A DNA stretch of 64,000 bases, from the NCBI GenBank assembly GCA_030867875.1, contig JAOWCC010000075.1, positions 18,582-82,581 on the forward strand, in the 5' to 3' direction. The first letter of the stretch is position 1. Each line of letters opens with the position of its first letter. Source of the DNA: Actinernus sp. WN-2022. Taxonomy: Eukaryota; Cnidaria; Anthozoa; Actiniaria; Actinernidae. A program made the position numbers and the translations under genes. This document shows, piece after piece, positions 39,250 through 52,784 of the stretch. The notes below the pieces were generated by a model. That model was not told where the DNA came from, did not search any database, and was given only the letters and a program-made list of their open reading frames with translations.

Positions 39250-39861
39250 CTATACACAATAACAGATAAAGATTATTGAATCATGTCTGTAAAGTAAGCA
39301 AAACAATTTACACAACACCAAACTTCGGCTGTGTAGCCCACAACGTATATTTTATATGGCGGCGCCTTGTAAATATTAAGTAATGATCCTTGTAAAAACG
39401 ATAGCAGAATCCATTGTTCTGCGGCACTGAGCCTCCCTCACATAGAATTCTCGTGTGTTGTAGAATATAGAAACACTGGGCGATAGGAACGAATATTATG
39501 AAGTAAAGTTTCTGAAAGTGCTTGTTTCATTCCATTTTAATGAGGAAATCCTTTTCCAACCAATAGGAATTGCCGAACACAAAAGCTACGAAACTGGCAC
39601 ATTCGATAAGGTTCCTCACATACGATTTTCTTTGTAAACGACATATGGAACCACCTATGTTTAAACTAATGAAATCAAGAGTTTTAACAATACAAAATTA
39701 ACACTTCACTGCATTCCTTTGCCGTTAGTGCTATCGTTCTTACATGAAACATTACTTAAGGAACTGTTTCTGTCAGTCTGCAGTCTGGGTGGGTTGTAAT
39801 GAGACTTGTGTTTCTAGAATCACATCCAGTATCTTATTTCTTTGTTGCCATGCATACATAC

Positions 39862-40003
39862 CTGTGTAGAGACGGTGGTATTTTGTGTGCCAGCGTTGCT
39901 CGTTGTTTTTGTTTCTGCCAGCCGTTTGCTAAGCATGTGAAGTTCTATTAACCAGGCACATGGCACAGTGGCCGCTAGATAGCACACTATGCTGGCAGAA
40001 ACC
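39862..40003 (-). CDS. TMEM26: TMEM26-like, exon 2
   Basis: 142 nt and too short to stand out alone. The acceptor is CGTCAG and the donor GTATGT. It encodes VSASIVCYLAATVPCAWLIE then LHMLSKRL, matching the membrane segment and the W-L-x-E-L-H motif after the first exon in TMEM26, then a Thr/Asn-rich loop. It completes the split Trp codon (TG|G) from exon 1 and leaves in phase 0, so both junctions agree. Confidence 0.88.
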
Positions 40004-40269
40004 CTGACGTGCAGAAAACAGAGATGTTTAACAACAAATTGACCGATTTAGCGTACATTTATCATCACAATTTAGATCATGTGACAGCTCTCCAGAGGAT
40101 TCAGTGCTTTGTTTTTCAGTTAGAGAAATTGATACGTTTCCTCTTGGGATACAGAAAAAAAAAAAAAAAAAATCTCAAGGGAAAGTCAAGTGACCCGCTG
40201 AATTGGGACAACAAATGTACAAGCTAAATCGGTCAATTAACTCAAAAGGCGGCAGATTTGTTTGAGTAC

Positions 40270-41078
40270 AGCTCTCTAGAGAGAGATTGCAGGACGAGCT
40301 AAACGTGTCTATCCTGTTGTATGTCTCATTAGAGAGCGACTGCATGACGAGCTAAACGTGCTTATCCTGTTGTATGTCTCATTAGAGAGGGACTGCGCGA
40401 CGAGCTAAACGTGCCTATCCTGTTGTATGTCTCATTAGAGAGCGACTGCGCGACGAGCTAAACGTGCTTATCCTGTTGTATGTCTCATTAGAGAGCGAAT
40501 GCATGACGAGCTAAATAAACGTGTCAATCCTGTTGTATGTCTCATTAGAGAGGGACTGCGCGACGAGCTAAACGTGCCTATCCTGTTGTATGTCTCATTA
40601 GAGAGCGAATGCATGACGAGCTAAATAAACGTGTCAATCCTGTTGTATGTCTCATTAGAGAGGGACTGCGCGACGAGCTAAACGTGCCTATCCTGTTGTA
40701 TGTCTCATTAGAGAGCGAATGCATGACGAGCTAAATAAACGTGTCAATCCTGTTGTATGTCTCATTAGAGAGGGACTGCGCGACGAGCTAAACGTGCCTA
40801 TCCTGTTGTATGTCTCATTAGAGAGCGACTGTGTGACGAGCTAAACGTGCCTATCCTGTTGTATGTCTCATTAGAGAGCGACTGCAGGACGAGCTAAACG
40901 TGCTTATCCTGTTGTATGTCTCATTAGAGAGCGACTGCGCGACGAGCTAAACGTGCCTATCCTGTTGTATGTCTCATTAGAGAGCGAATGCATGACGAGC
41001 TAAATAAACGTGTCTATCCTGTTGTATGTCTCATTAGAGAGCGACGAGCTAAACGTGCCTATCCTGTTGTATGTCTCA
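40270..41078. repeat. 53-bp minisatellite
   Basis: About 14 units with GAGCTAAACGTGCCTATCCT and TGTTGTATGTCTCATTAGAG. Some units have a 4-bp insertion (AAATAAACG) and these alternate regularly with the short form, giving a higher-order two-unit repeat at 40500-40800. It lies in intron 1 of the TMEM26-like gene. Confidence 0.95.
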
Positions 41079-43810
41079 TTCCCCGAGATTTTTGAAATAT
41101 TTGTAACCAGAAATCCTAGTTTTAATGGGTCCAAACTGATAACAGTTGTTTTGAGTTCGTTCCAGTAAACTGAATACAATTTGTTCTACATCTGTGAGCA
41201 TCTTCTATATCTGTGCGCGAAGCCCTGACGTGATGATCTGCGCCTATCTCCCATAATACATTGCAAGCAGAAACGGAGACAATGACTTGCAAACAAGACA
41301 TAGACGAATGGATAGATACCCTGGCACAACACATCACTGTCGTCGGGAAATAGAGTTAGGGTTTTACCCTGAATACGGCGAAAGATCAGTTAAACTAAGA
41401 CAAAGACGAATGGATAGATACCCTGGCACAACACATCACTGTCGTCGGGAAATATAGAAATAGAGTTAGGCTTTTACCCTGAATACGGCGAAAGATCAGT
41501 TAAACTTAATTATATATGCGTGATTTTCTATAATAACGTTCTTGCTAACGTTAATCCTGGTATTTTTTCTTTAAATAAAACGAAATGAAATGAATGGGGA
41601 CAGCTGCAGAAGGAAGTGACAACTGTAATCTAAAATGTATATCTTAATCTTACCAAGCTAGTTCTGAAAATAAGACGTTTTTTTGCAGACAAGCATCAAG
41701 ATAGTTCTCTGTATTACTTATAACACCGGAGAGATTTAGTTGAATTTCATCGCTGCAAATAAAAGCGTACAGTTCACTAATACCTCTTCGCGGTGAGGAG
41801 ACACAAAGACCAGAGCTTTGTCAACATCGGCACGACAGAGGAAGCAAGTTGGCGTGAACAACACCTCTGTTTGTCTCAGTCTAGAAATCCTCAATTCTGA
41901 TTTTATTGGAGATATTATTTAAGTACAATACAAAATCTTCATGAGTGTTCTAGATATTTAATTGTTTTTGATTGCCGCTGCGAATTGGCGGAGGTTTGGT
42001 GTGACTAGTGATATCTTCGCACGTACCCTGGAGTGTCCCCTGGGGTCAGCCAGACTACACACCGCCCTGACTGCCACAAAATATCAGTTTTACATTGATT
42101 AAAAACGACCGGGCTAAACAGGCGGTTTTTCGTTTCTATGCTCTCTTAAAACCTAACGGAGCCGAGTAGGTGGGGGTATACGTGTCACTTCTAAAGCTCT
42201 GTCATTTGGAGGAGATTTGAGTGGATTTTGTAAGTGATCATGAAAGCGGAAAATAAGCAGGCGCCAACTTGGCCAGTAAAAATTTGCGATGGGATATTTT
42301 AAACTGATGAAAACACCATAATGTCTTTTAAGAAGAACGCGGACGGATTCCTACTGAGTACAGTCCCAGTGAGTCGCTAGGAAAGAAAGGTTATTTAGTT
42401 TTAAAATAATGGCTTGAAGAGAGTCAAAGTATCGAGCCTCCTCCGTGTTCAACACCAGATGGTGAGCTAGTCAGACCATTTGAATGACATGCAGTTTAGA
42501 GAAATGACGGAAAGGCTAAGTGCAGAGAAAGTGTATGAGAGATCAGTTGAGAGAATGAGAGAATGGAATTCATTCTTATAACGCCATTACAACTGAATTC
42601 GTTAGAAAAGGGCTCTATCAAAAGAATCAGATTGAGATTGGCTTCCTACCTTCTCGAAAGAAAGACAACAACTTCCGAACTTTGAATGTATGTACAATGA
42701 AATATCATTTCAAATGTTAAGATACGGCTGATAGAACTAATAGAGATACCATTGATAGCTTTTTCTGAATACTGGAAACTTTATTAATGCTCCCTCAAAG
42801 AGCTTTTCAGCAATAAATACAAAAACTCTGACAATATAAGATTACTTTAAAAAATGCAACGGATCGGACTATTAGAATCCTTACTAATACTAAAATAATA
42901 GAGTATAGATCAAACTATGAATAGAAGTATACGATATTATAAACTTATCTAATAACTCTTCTTAGTGTTCTTTTCTAATAATTCTTTCCTGAGGGCATAT
43001 TTAAATGACTTGATGGAACACTTGTTCTTTACAATACAGTCCAATACAATACAATTCAGCCCCTCTGAATCGAAACTGAACGGCCTTTGCTGCGATACCA
43101 TGCATGCAGTTTCAAATCATAGCTTATGATAGTGATGAGTCTATTATAAACTGCATGCAAGCATTAATGGTAGAACATAAAGACTTCTTAAAACCTCGAT
43201 TTTAATGTTGGCACTTTCAAACGGATAATAGGCACTTTTGAGTTCAATTCTCTCTATTTCATGTGTTCATTCCAACTGTAGAGCAAGGCCGTGCGAAAGA
43301 TCATTCTAATGCACAGTATTTTACATAATCAATGACAAGTTAAGTTTGAAGAAAAAACTGCATAGCAACATCAACTATTTTTTGTTATAGCTTTTCTGTC
43401 TGGTGTAATATATATTATAGACTTCTTGACAAACTTAATAACGTCTTTAATCAACATTATGATGCAGAGCCGAACCGACAGAATTTGAGTGAGCTTTAGT
43501 TTTTTCTTTTTTCAGTCTGAAATATTGTTTTGTTGCTGAACTATATTAGAGCCGAACAAGATATTGACATCAGCCAACGATTGGTTGATATCTTAGTACC
43601 ATGGAAAACTTGAAAACAGCTCACTGAACAGTATAAGGCACACTTTTTTCTTAGCTCTAATATAAATTGACACCGTGTGTTTATAACTGCAAGAGCTGGA
43701 AAACACTATCAGTTACACTCTTGACAACTAAAGGAACAAGGTTATCGAATAAACTGAATACAGTGTTCTACAGTCAGTGAAACTGAGCCGAAAAAGACAC
43801 CTATACTTAC
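41079..43810. other. intron 1 of the TMEM26-like gene
   Basis: Non-coding. A direct duplication of about 102 bp (41302 and 41404 onward, GACGAATGGATAGATACC) is the only structure seen. No other exon is needed here, since exon 1 and exon 2 join in phase. Confidence 0.5.
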
Positions 43811-44004
43811 CACTTATACTCGTCACCGCGTCTATAGAACAAACACAGTAGGGTCTCAATCAGTAGTCCTACTAGAATCCACGAGAGATGCCAGAGTTGT
43901 TCATCTTTGGTGATGTTAGTGACCCAGAAGATTGCCACCATAGCGTGGGCTGCGAAGATCAGTCTTGTCAGCACAGCCTTGAACACAGTTGACACTAAAA
44001 CCAT
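43811..44004 (-). CDS. TMEM26: TMEM26-like, exon 1 with start codon
   Basis: 194 nt from ATG at 44004 to donor GTAAGT. It encodes MVLVSTVFKAVLTRLIFAAH, then AMVAIFWVTN, and later LLIETLLCLFYRRGDEYKW, the first two membrane helices of TMEM26. The E-Y-K-W ending matches the family. The frame is open upstream to a GTG, but the ATG fits the conserved N-terminus. It leaves in phase 2 with TG of the split Trp codon. Confidence 0.9.
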
Positions 44005-47000
44005 GGTCAGTCTCTCTCCAGCCTCCACTATGTTGTACTCGTGTAATATGCGGTTGCTGAATGTCTACCTACCAAGAGCATGTCGAGTGCTTTTGTCCAG
44101 CTTCTTTTAGATGTTTATATCGCCACTGACTCACTGCTATAGCTCTGTTTTCCTAAGCGTTTTATCGTTTTATCGTCCCGCGTAACAATCAAGTTAGTTA
44201 TAGTAACTGAAATTCGCCAGATCAGCGGATATCTCAGTTGTCCACGCCAGTAGACCTATATACTATACAGTAGTAATTAAATTACTTCCATTGCGGTATG
44301 GGCTCAATTGCGAACCATTTCCTTATGATCGAGTACCAGTAAAACAGTTTCAGTTGAAGCTCATGAATGCGTCAGTGAGCTCACGGCATTTTTCTTTTTC
44401 ATGTCCACGCCAACCATAAAGCGAGGGGTTAGTGTTCTCGACACGGCTAACAGAGTCCTTTATCCTGTCGCCTTATCAGGCAGACGGACTTTTATCCTTG
44501 GCTTTTGTTAGCGAGGTTCCAGTGTTGATACACGGACATGTTGTGCCTCTACAAACTGTTAGTAGGATCAGTGATGTTCTTTCGCTCACAACTGACAGCC
44601 ACAATACTCAGCTAGCTCCGCTCGCACCCTTGATTGCCATTTATTTAACCTGGTACACGTGAATTTGTATTTTTACACCGGGAAGGATAGAAAGGGAAAA
44701 GTAAAGTTTCCAAGTTCGAGAGAGTAAGTTTTCAATAGTTTAATTACTATTGGTTTAACGCCAGATTGTACTTTATATTTACGTACTGTACATCCGTGTT
44801 ATTAGTCATTATTAGCAACAATTTCAGGGAGGGATCACCACCGATCGAATAAGATTTTATCTCACTGCTTCTATGACCGTATGTTTGGAACAGGAAAGTC
44901 GTTACTTTTTAATATTACATCGAACATGTGTCAAGAATCGTCATTTAAACCTTACAATTCCTCTGTGTAAGGTGCATTTGAGATTTTTTTCAGCAACACA
45001 AACAAATCACCGCCGACTATCCTCTCCTAATGTCAACACATCTACAGTTCGGCTCGCTTTTTACGAACGATAATACACTTGTTAGCCACAAACCCGACGG
45101 AAATTTTGAATTTACAGCGAAGCGAAGCCATTAGTAAACGCCGCGAATTAAAACAAGCACTTTTCCGCCTCTCAAATGTTCTTAACCGGAGTTCTCTCCA
45201 TGCACCTGCTGTAGTAAATGACCTTCAATTCAATGTTATTATTTCTTATCTATAAATTGTTCCAAACAATTACAATGCCGGTAGAGCTGGTTTATGGAGA
45301 CCATTTTTAGCTAAAAATATCTTGTTTTCAATTATTTAAAGAAAACTAAAGATGCAAAATCTCGGAAAAATTAATCTGACTATAGATTGAGTAGAGTACA
45401 ATAATGAGTATATATAGACGAATCGCCTTTGGTACACAAAGCGAAACTTCTCATTTTGAAATGTCAAGATTTTCAATTGAAGGAGCTTTTGCAAATCCCT
45501 TGGCTCATTTAGTAGTTGTTTGTTCAGGGTTTCTTCTGGTGATATCTAATGGTTTTCTTGTTGACTTTGACATATTAACGGTGAGAACAGAACCGGAATC
45601 CAATATGTCAGCATTTCGCGGTATGAATCTAAAACACTGATATTTATGACCTTGCAGATAAAATGAGTTTATCTCGGGATATACGACGTCCACCCATATC
45701 AGGACAGTGGCAGCTGAGAGGGTACCCACCAGTAAACACACAGCAAGTGGCCTGGCTTACTGGTTAAAACCGTGCTAAGCCAACTAAGATATCTTCCATC
45801 AGTTAGTAACCGCCTCTAGTCTGTCTGCCACTTGTGCTGGTTTGTTGTTTTGCCTGTTGAATGACGCGAAGCCCCGAAAATTTGGGTGGGGTTGCATGTG
45901 CTGTCATGAGTCTCAAAATCCAGAGCCTATTTCAGGCCAAGATATATGATTCTAGACCTGACCGGACCATGTTTAACCTATTTCATGCACTACTTAATGT
46001 GGCCTTTAATCGCGTTACATGTATAATGGCATATGTCGCCAGGGTTTGTTCAGTCTCAGTTAAGTCGTCTCATACTTCCAAATCATCATCCTATTGCATA
46101 TTTAAAAAGGGAAATTTATAACCCTATTTCAGACTAAAACAGCTCGAAATCATATATTCCTTTATTTATTTATTTATTTATTTTATTTACTTACTTCGGC
46201 CATAATAGAAGATACAAAATAGAATAAAGTAAAATATACAACAAACAAAACATAGAGGCCAGGAGAACCAACACAGCGTTAGCCAATTACGTTGGTTTCC
46301 TATGAAAAATTAAATTACAATAAATGATCTAATTACAATACCTATTTCAACCTAAAAGCAGCATTTGAGAGGTGCGGTTAACTGTCTTGCCTGGTGACAT
46401 TTCAGACATACAGACTTCCAAGACCTAGGGTTCTCGATGTCAAATACAGAAGTGATGGCAGACACCCTCCAATTATTTACATTGATGATGTTATACTTAG
46501 ACTTGGGATGTTTAATGTGTATAAGTATGTAGTTTGTTATAAAGTCATTTACTGCACACCACACTGTAAATATATTATCGGTTATATATATCACTATACT
46601 GTAAACCACACAGCGATCAAACGTCTGCGCATGCGTCAAAAGTCTTGCAACAACAACGTATTCCAAAACAAATTCAAAGCAACGCTCAGTGTTAACTTTG
46701 GGGCGTGCACAGCTCTATTTTCTAAGACTAGTAGTAATCGTAGATCATCAAAGTGCGTTCGACATATTTTTTGTAAGAGAAAGGACTGTGGTAACACAAA
46801 AGGCTGAAAGATTGCTGCAATGATGTTGACGGTGTAAGCCTTAATCATGATCAAAAATGCTTGTTTTTAACTAATGTGAAAATTTTGATGTCTTGATACA
46901 ATTAAGGGAATGCATCTGGGTATAAAACTGTAATTATCTTCATGTTACATTAAATCATTGGATGCAATGCTTATGTGGCTATATGTATACATGTGTGTTT

Positions 47001-48600
47001 TATATGTTTATAGCATTAATTTGAGCATTCATAGCACATTTTGCGGTTGTGTGGTATACAGTGTACAGCAATAATTGGAGTCAGTGTAGAACACAAATCA
47101 ACCCTATTAGCTAGCTATGGCTATTCGGATGTGTATAAACTGCATTCCAGTTCCTAGCATTCACAATACATTCCAATGTAGAACATAAACTATATATGCA
47201 TGTGTATAAAGTACACCCCATGCAGTTCCTTAGATCATTCACAGTATTTTTCAAGTGAAAACAAGGTTGGCTGCCATTGTTAGTTGCAGAATAATTTATG
47301 GTCAATGTTGGTAGCCGGGTCCTGGCTTTGATCAGAGGTCCGTCAGAAATTCAGTGTAGATTAATCGATTAGGGAACACAGCAATGAACTCAGTACTTTA
47401 AATTTCCCTCACCTTGTACTGTGTTGATTTTCCAGTTCCTTGGCATATCAAAGTGTCGTTATAGATTAACTCTCTGCCTGAATATGTTAGTCAGTGTTGA
47501 ATATTTGTATAACCAAGATGTACACAGTGTCGCAACTCACACAAGATACGGCGATTACGGGTATCTAGAAAACTCAGACCTAGATTTCTCTTCAGCCAGG
47601 TCATCTTACTGTTTGTAGTTTTGGTATCTGTATGTACAGCGAAAAGCAGAATCCAATACAACGAGCAAGCCAACAGAATTCACTCGGTTGTTACTGGACA
47701 GCACAAATTTTGATTCAGTTCTCTGTTCAACGACCGCGCCGACAAAACAGACCATGTTTGACTTGATATAGTTTGGACATCAGACTTTGTCGAATGCTAC
47801 AGATATAGTACTCACTTTCCTCAGGCTTTGGCTACCGGACGCAAACACAGGCACAGGGAACCCGTCAACAGATTAGGTTGCGTTCTCCTTCGTCGAACGC
47901 AATTATATGTAGTAGATTTAATTTTCGGTATTAATTGTCTAACAATTTAACCTTTTTAAAAATCTTACTATCCTGCTTCTCGAGTACGTGGCGCACGTCA
48001 ATAGCATTAGAAATGTAGCGGCGCTAATGACAGCGATCCAAGAAACACTGGATTGTAGTTACCTCTGAGTCTGAAGCTCCACATACTGATAAGCCGTATG
48101 TAATATTCGGGAGTACTATACTATTGAAAAGGTCGTCTATCTCTACCTGATTGTAGCATTCTTTGCGTAGTGACCTCAGAATAAACAAACATTTATTGAC
48201 CTTAGTTAACTTAATTTTGACATGTGTGGAAAACTTACAGTCGCTTTGGAACGTGACTCGTAACAGAAGAAGATTGCTGCATTGTGGGATACTAAATATT
48301 GAGGAGTAACAATCTGTGTTAAATCACTTCCTTACATTGATCTGGATTACATGTCATCTTATTCGACCAGTTAAGACCACTAGATCTTCAGAGGTGTCAC
48401 AGTCTTTCCAAACGGGAGCAACTATAGTGAAATCATCTGCATATTTAAAATGGACGGAGGTATCACCCAAATTAATTTCAAGGCCGTTTATTTATTTTTA
48501 AATATAAGGGCCACTCACACTGCCCGGCACTTCCTAATTGCACACCTTTCTTGTTACAGACATTCTCCACATATATATGATACGTTTTATCTTTTGTCAA
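44005..48600. other. intergenic, no gene recognised
   Basis: It contains scattered short open frames without known motifs. One on - (45505-45741) opens with a hydrophobic stretch, CLLVGTLSAATVLIWVDVVY, and could be a membrane exon, but no partners were found. A TTTA-rich tract lies at 46145-46185. A SINE 3' fragment with GTCCTGGCTTTGATCAGAGG is at about 47324. Confidence 0.3.
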
Positions 48601-48608
48601 AACTATTA

Positions 48609-49569
48609 AGGCCATCCCAATAAAATGTTTCGTTTACCATCGCCCTTATCGCCCCAATTTTGTTTTGGAAAATCCCCCAAAAATGCAAAAGTAAAAGGGG
48701 TCGGACCGCAGTAACTAACAACCTGCCATGTTATCGCTACCCCAACAATACAACCGGATACAAACACTATATATTTCTTTATTGTGCAGCCCAAAAGGGG
48801 TCGGCAATAAAATGCAAGGTGTTTATTTAGTAGCTCCGGCGGTCTTAGCCGACGGCGACCCACCATCACGAGCCAGTTGCTCAAGCATGTTAAGGCATGG
48901 TTTTTGAGCAGTTCTGATAAAACATTCCAAATTCGCTATCTTTGTCATTTATGTATGAAATACGCTATAACTTTGGAATAATACGGTAATCATGTGTCTT
49001 AACTATTATGGTGGTTTGAAGGTCACGTGACCTTAAGGCTGATAAAACAAAGAAATCAAAATGGGGTGGCGGAAGTTATTGTTTTGTTTCAGATTGTTAA
49101 GTTTGTTATGGGAAATGAGACTGTGTCCGGAATAGTTTACTTTTTATCACTGAAGAGGATATAAATGGCTAAAAATGGTTACAAGAATAGGTCACGTGAC
49201 CTGTTTTCTATATTTTCGCCTTAACAGTCTATCAGGGTCAACCATTCCTGACTGGTCTTTAAAGTCAACCACAAGTGTAATCAGATAAATACAAAATCGT
49301 TACTTAAAATATCAAATGTACCACCCCATTTTTAGTTTAATTTTCAACTTTTTGTGATCACGTGGTTGGTCACGTGATAGACATTTTACCAAAATTTTAT
49401 ATTAGGACGATTAAAAACGCTGAGATTAGTTATAACCACCATTATTCTAGTATTTGAGCAAATTCAAGTGACTCTATTCAACAAAATAGCTGGAGCCTCG
49501 TTTTCATGTTCAAACCATGCCTAACATGCTTGAGTGGTGATGGTAAACGAAACATTTTATTGGGATGAC
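48609..49569. mobile_element. MITE with 31-bp terminal inverted repeats, nested
   Basis: The left end starts CCATCCCAATAAAATG and runs TTTCGTTTACCATC; the right end is the near complement, ending at about 49569. A second matching pair (GCTCAAGCATGTTAAGGCAT near 48877; the complement near 49520-49535) continues the arms after about 225 bp of foreign sequence on the left, so the left arm itself was hit by an insertion. Confidence 0.65.
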
Positions 49570-49711
49570 CTAACCTCTAGTACCTGACGAAGGCTGTTTT
49601 AGTCAGCCGAAATATTGTATTCAATATAATTAACGTTGTATCAGCTTTGCTGTAGTCCTTGAACTTCTCATTTATCATTTATCAAAACATTCTCAAAAAT
49701 AACATAGTACA

Positions 49712-50201
49712 GCCGTGCGATCAGCCTTGCTGTCTTCATATATAGAACAGTAAATAGCATCGTACAGCCGTGCGATCAGCCTTGCTGTCTTCATATATAG
49801 AACAGTAAATAGCATCGTACAGCCGTGCGATCAGCCTTGCTGTCTTCATATATAGAACAGTAACTAACATCGTACAGCCGTGCGATCAGCCTTGCTGTCT
49901 TCATATATAGAACAGTAAATAACATCGTACAGCCGTGCGATCAGCCTTGCTGTCTTCATATATAGAACAGTAAATAACATCGTACAGCCGTGCGATCAGC
50001 CTTGCTGTCTTCATATATAGAACAGTAAATAACATCGTACAGCCGTGCGATCAGCCGCCTTGCTGTCTTCATATATAGAACAGTAAATAACATCGTACAG
50101 CCGTGCGATCAGCCTTGCTGTCTTCATATATAGAACAGTAACTAACATCGTACAGCCGTGCGATCAGCCTTGCTGTCTTCATATATAGAACAGTAACTGA
50201 C
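49712..50201. repeat. 55-bp minisatellite
   Basis: About nine near-identical units with CATCGTACAGCCGTGCGATC and TTCATATATAGAACAGTAA. One unit has an extra GCC. Confidence 0.95.
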
Positions 50202-50918
50202 TAAATGAGTGTCAACATTCTTCTCATCCGCCTTGCCAGACTGATCTTGAATGAACAAATGTAAACAAACAAACAAAACAGTTAATATTGATAGTAGAAC
50301 TGAAACACATTCAATTAAACATAGGGCCCCTAAGGGCAACTCGTGGATGGGCAGTGAGCTTTTGTGGTATATACTAAAAATGACTTGACCGATGACGTCA
50401 TCGTTACGTCATCACCACTAAGTGAATCGTGGGAAAATAATACCATACCTGTCCAAGTTTGAACTGTCTGGCATTAGAAATGAGGGAGATATGGACATGT
50501 ACTTAAAATCACGTGACCGATTACGTCATCGTTACGTCATCACCACTAAGTGTTCGATAGGGACCCACTAGAGCAGATGAGTGGGACAAACTACAGCAGT
50601 GACTGCAGCATGGATACCGTATGGCATGCCGTGACGTTGAAATGGTTTCCCATTGTTTTTGTCCTTCTGATCCAATCAAATCACAGAACTATGGCACAGC
50701 ACGGCTACAGTACGGTTACGGATATGCCGTAGTTTGTCACACTCATACGAAATCTGCTCTACAATGTCTGTCCAGGTTTGAAGTGTCTGGCATTAGAACG
50801 GGCACCATCAATATAATATAATATAACAATAGAAAATACATAAGCAAATACCGTGAACAAAAATCCTGCAAAAATACGTTGGATCCGACGTAAGGACCTA
50901 TGCAGCCAAAAGAAAAAC

Positions 50919-51535
50919 GATTAAGAATGAAAAGTCCGAAGACTATACAGCAAAGCTGATATACAACGTAAAATTCTAAAACAAAGCACTACGGTTAGCT
51001 AGGCCTGACACGAAAAGTGCTCGAACTAGATTGCAGCCATAGACAGCTGTTTCGTTCTTATTAGAACTCGTCAGTATGGCATAGCAAACAGTACGCGGGC
51101 TTTGGTGCCACTGCACTACCGACCCGGACTACGCTAAAAAGCATCTAGTATATAAGAGCTCACAGAAAGGCTTGGTTATCGGGTCACACGTCATTACGGT
51201 GTGGCGAAAAGCCAAAAACCAAGATTTTTGCTTGGTTTTTGGCTTTTCGCCACACGTAATGACGTGTGACCCGATAACCAAGCCTTTCTGTGAGCTCTTC
51301 AGTACTAGATGCTTTTTAGCGTAGTCCGGGTCGGTAGTGCAGTGGCACCAAAGCCCGCGTACTGTTTGCTATGCCATACTGACGAGTTCTAATAAGAACC
51401 GCGAAACAGCTGTCTATGGCTGCAATCTAGTTCGAGCACTTTTCGTGTCAGGCCTAGCTAACCGTAGTGCTTTGTTTTAGAATTTTACGTTGTATATCAG
51501 CTTTGCTGTATAGTCTTCGGACTTTTCATTCTTAA
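50919..51535. repeat. 617-bp near-perfect palindrome
   Basis: The arms, of about 300 bp, mirror each other around a 7-nt centre (ATTTTTG, 51224-51230). Matching blocks include GATTAAGAATGAAAAGTCC at the left end and its complement at the right end. Only a few differences were noticed (for example an indel near 51145/51305). It encodes nothing recognised. Confidence 0.9.
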
Positions 51536-51924
51536 TATAATAATATTGTTAACTTATCAATATGTACGTTGTTTGATCAGCTTTTCTGTAGTCCTTGGAC
51601 TTGTTCACCAAATTGGACGCGTACCTGAACGTCCGTCAATATATTTTCAGAAAATCAAACGTCATTCGGAAAGTCGTCGAGTCACAGAAAAAAACATGAA
51701 TAACCCGTATCCACATATAAACCCAATATTACCGAAGTCCCAGTCCCTTTTTGGTTTCTAATTTGGGGTATGCACAAATTGCGTATTGCAATGGTTCCTA
51801 GCTTACCCCCTCTAGTGGTTCTGGTGCCATGTGCTTTAGAAGAGACGCCATTTTGAACTGGTGATCGGTGGGCACAGCGAGCTGTTTTCACGGGAATATA
51901 AAACGTTCCAATCTGATTGCAAAA
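51536..51924 (+). promoter_or_regulatory. promoter and 5' UTR region of the SRSF2-like gene
   Basis: The stretch before the ATG at 51925. It ends CAAAAATG. No TATA box is obvious. The last 100 bp are GC-richer than the surroundings. The transcription start is not determined. Confidence 0.4.
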
Positions 51925-52292
51925 ATGTCTTTCGACGGAAACAGAGGGCCTCCAAAGATTGAGGGGATGACAAGCTTAAAGGTAGACAACTTAACATACC
52001 GCACAACCATCGAAGATTTGAAACGGGTCTTTTCCAAATACGGCGAGTTGGGAGACATCTACATTCCTCGCGACCGACATTCACACGAGTCTAGAGGGTT
52101 TGCCTTCATTCGATTCTGGGAAAAAAGAGACGCAGAAGATGCTATGGACTCTATGGATCGAAACCTCTTGGATGGGAGAGAAGTTCGTGTTCAGATGGCT
52201 CGGTATGGCCGACCAACAGATCCGTATCGACCGAAAAGATCCCGTGCAAGTCGCTACCGTTCGCGCTCCCGCTCACACTCTCCTCGTAGAAG
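51925..52292 (+). CDS. SRSF2: SRSF2-like splicing factor, exon 1 (RRM)
   Basis: Encodes the single RNA-recognition motif of an SR protein that binds exonic enhancers and helps recruit the spliceosome in the nucleus. RNP2 is LKVDNL (residues 18-23) and RNP1 RGFAFIRF (57-64). The linker [17 protein letters not shown] leads into the first RS repeats. The highest resemblance is to SRSF2 (SC35), whose RRM also ends in an R-V-Q-M-A-R-Y-G-R pattern. The exon ends AGAAG before donor GTAAAT, leaving phase 2, which the exon at 58942 completes as AG|A (Arg). Confidence 0.93.
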
Positions 52293-52784
52293 GTAAATCT
52301 TCCATTTTATATTTTCGACTTCTGTTTTTGTTTTGTTTTTAAATTTAAAACATAATCAAAGAGCGAAGGGCTTACGTTAATGAAGCATCAACATCGGAGA
52401 ATCTTGCGGTTATTTTTAATGTTAAATTAAAATATAAGTTCTTATAAAAAGTGAGTGGACTCGGTGGGTTATAAGGTTATAACTAACAGTATAAGTGCAC
52501 TGCCCTGGTCTCGTCTCTAGCTCTGGTCTAAAGCAAAATTTAAAGGCTCCGGGTTCACGACAATCACGTTGTTCTCAATTTCCAGGAGAAGGTAAAAAGC
52601 AGTATGGGATTCGCAATATGATTTGGGAAACGTTTTTCTTTTATAGTGTATGCCGTATGGTACGTTTTCTTAGATAGGACATTTTTGATTGGATTTGGAG
52701 TCGTAAACTAAACTTGATCCCATATTAAACTTCCCTCCCTTCAAAGGAGGTTACTGTTCACGAAAAAAGATTTAACTTAAGCGC

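Noticed and set aside
40270..41078. CRISPR-like array
   Set aside because: The direct repeats have no unique spacers and the setting is animal DNA; it is a minisatellite. The same holds for the 55-bp array at 49712 and the 49-bp array at 54132.
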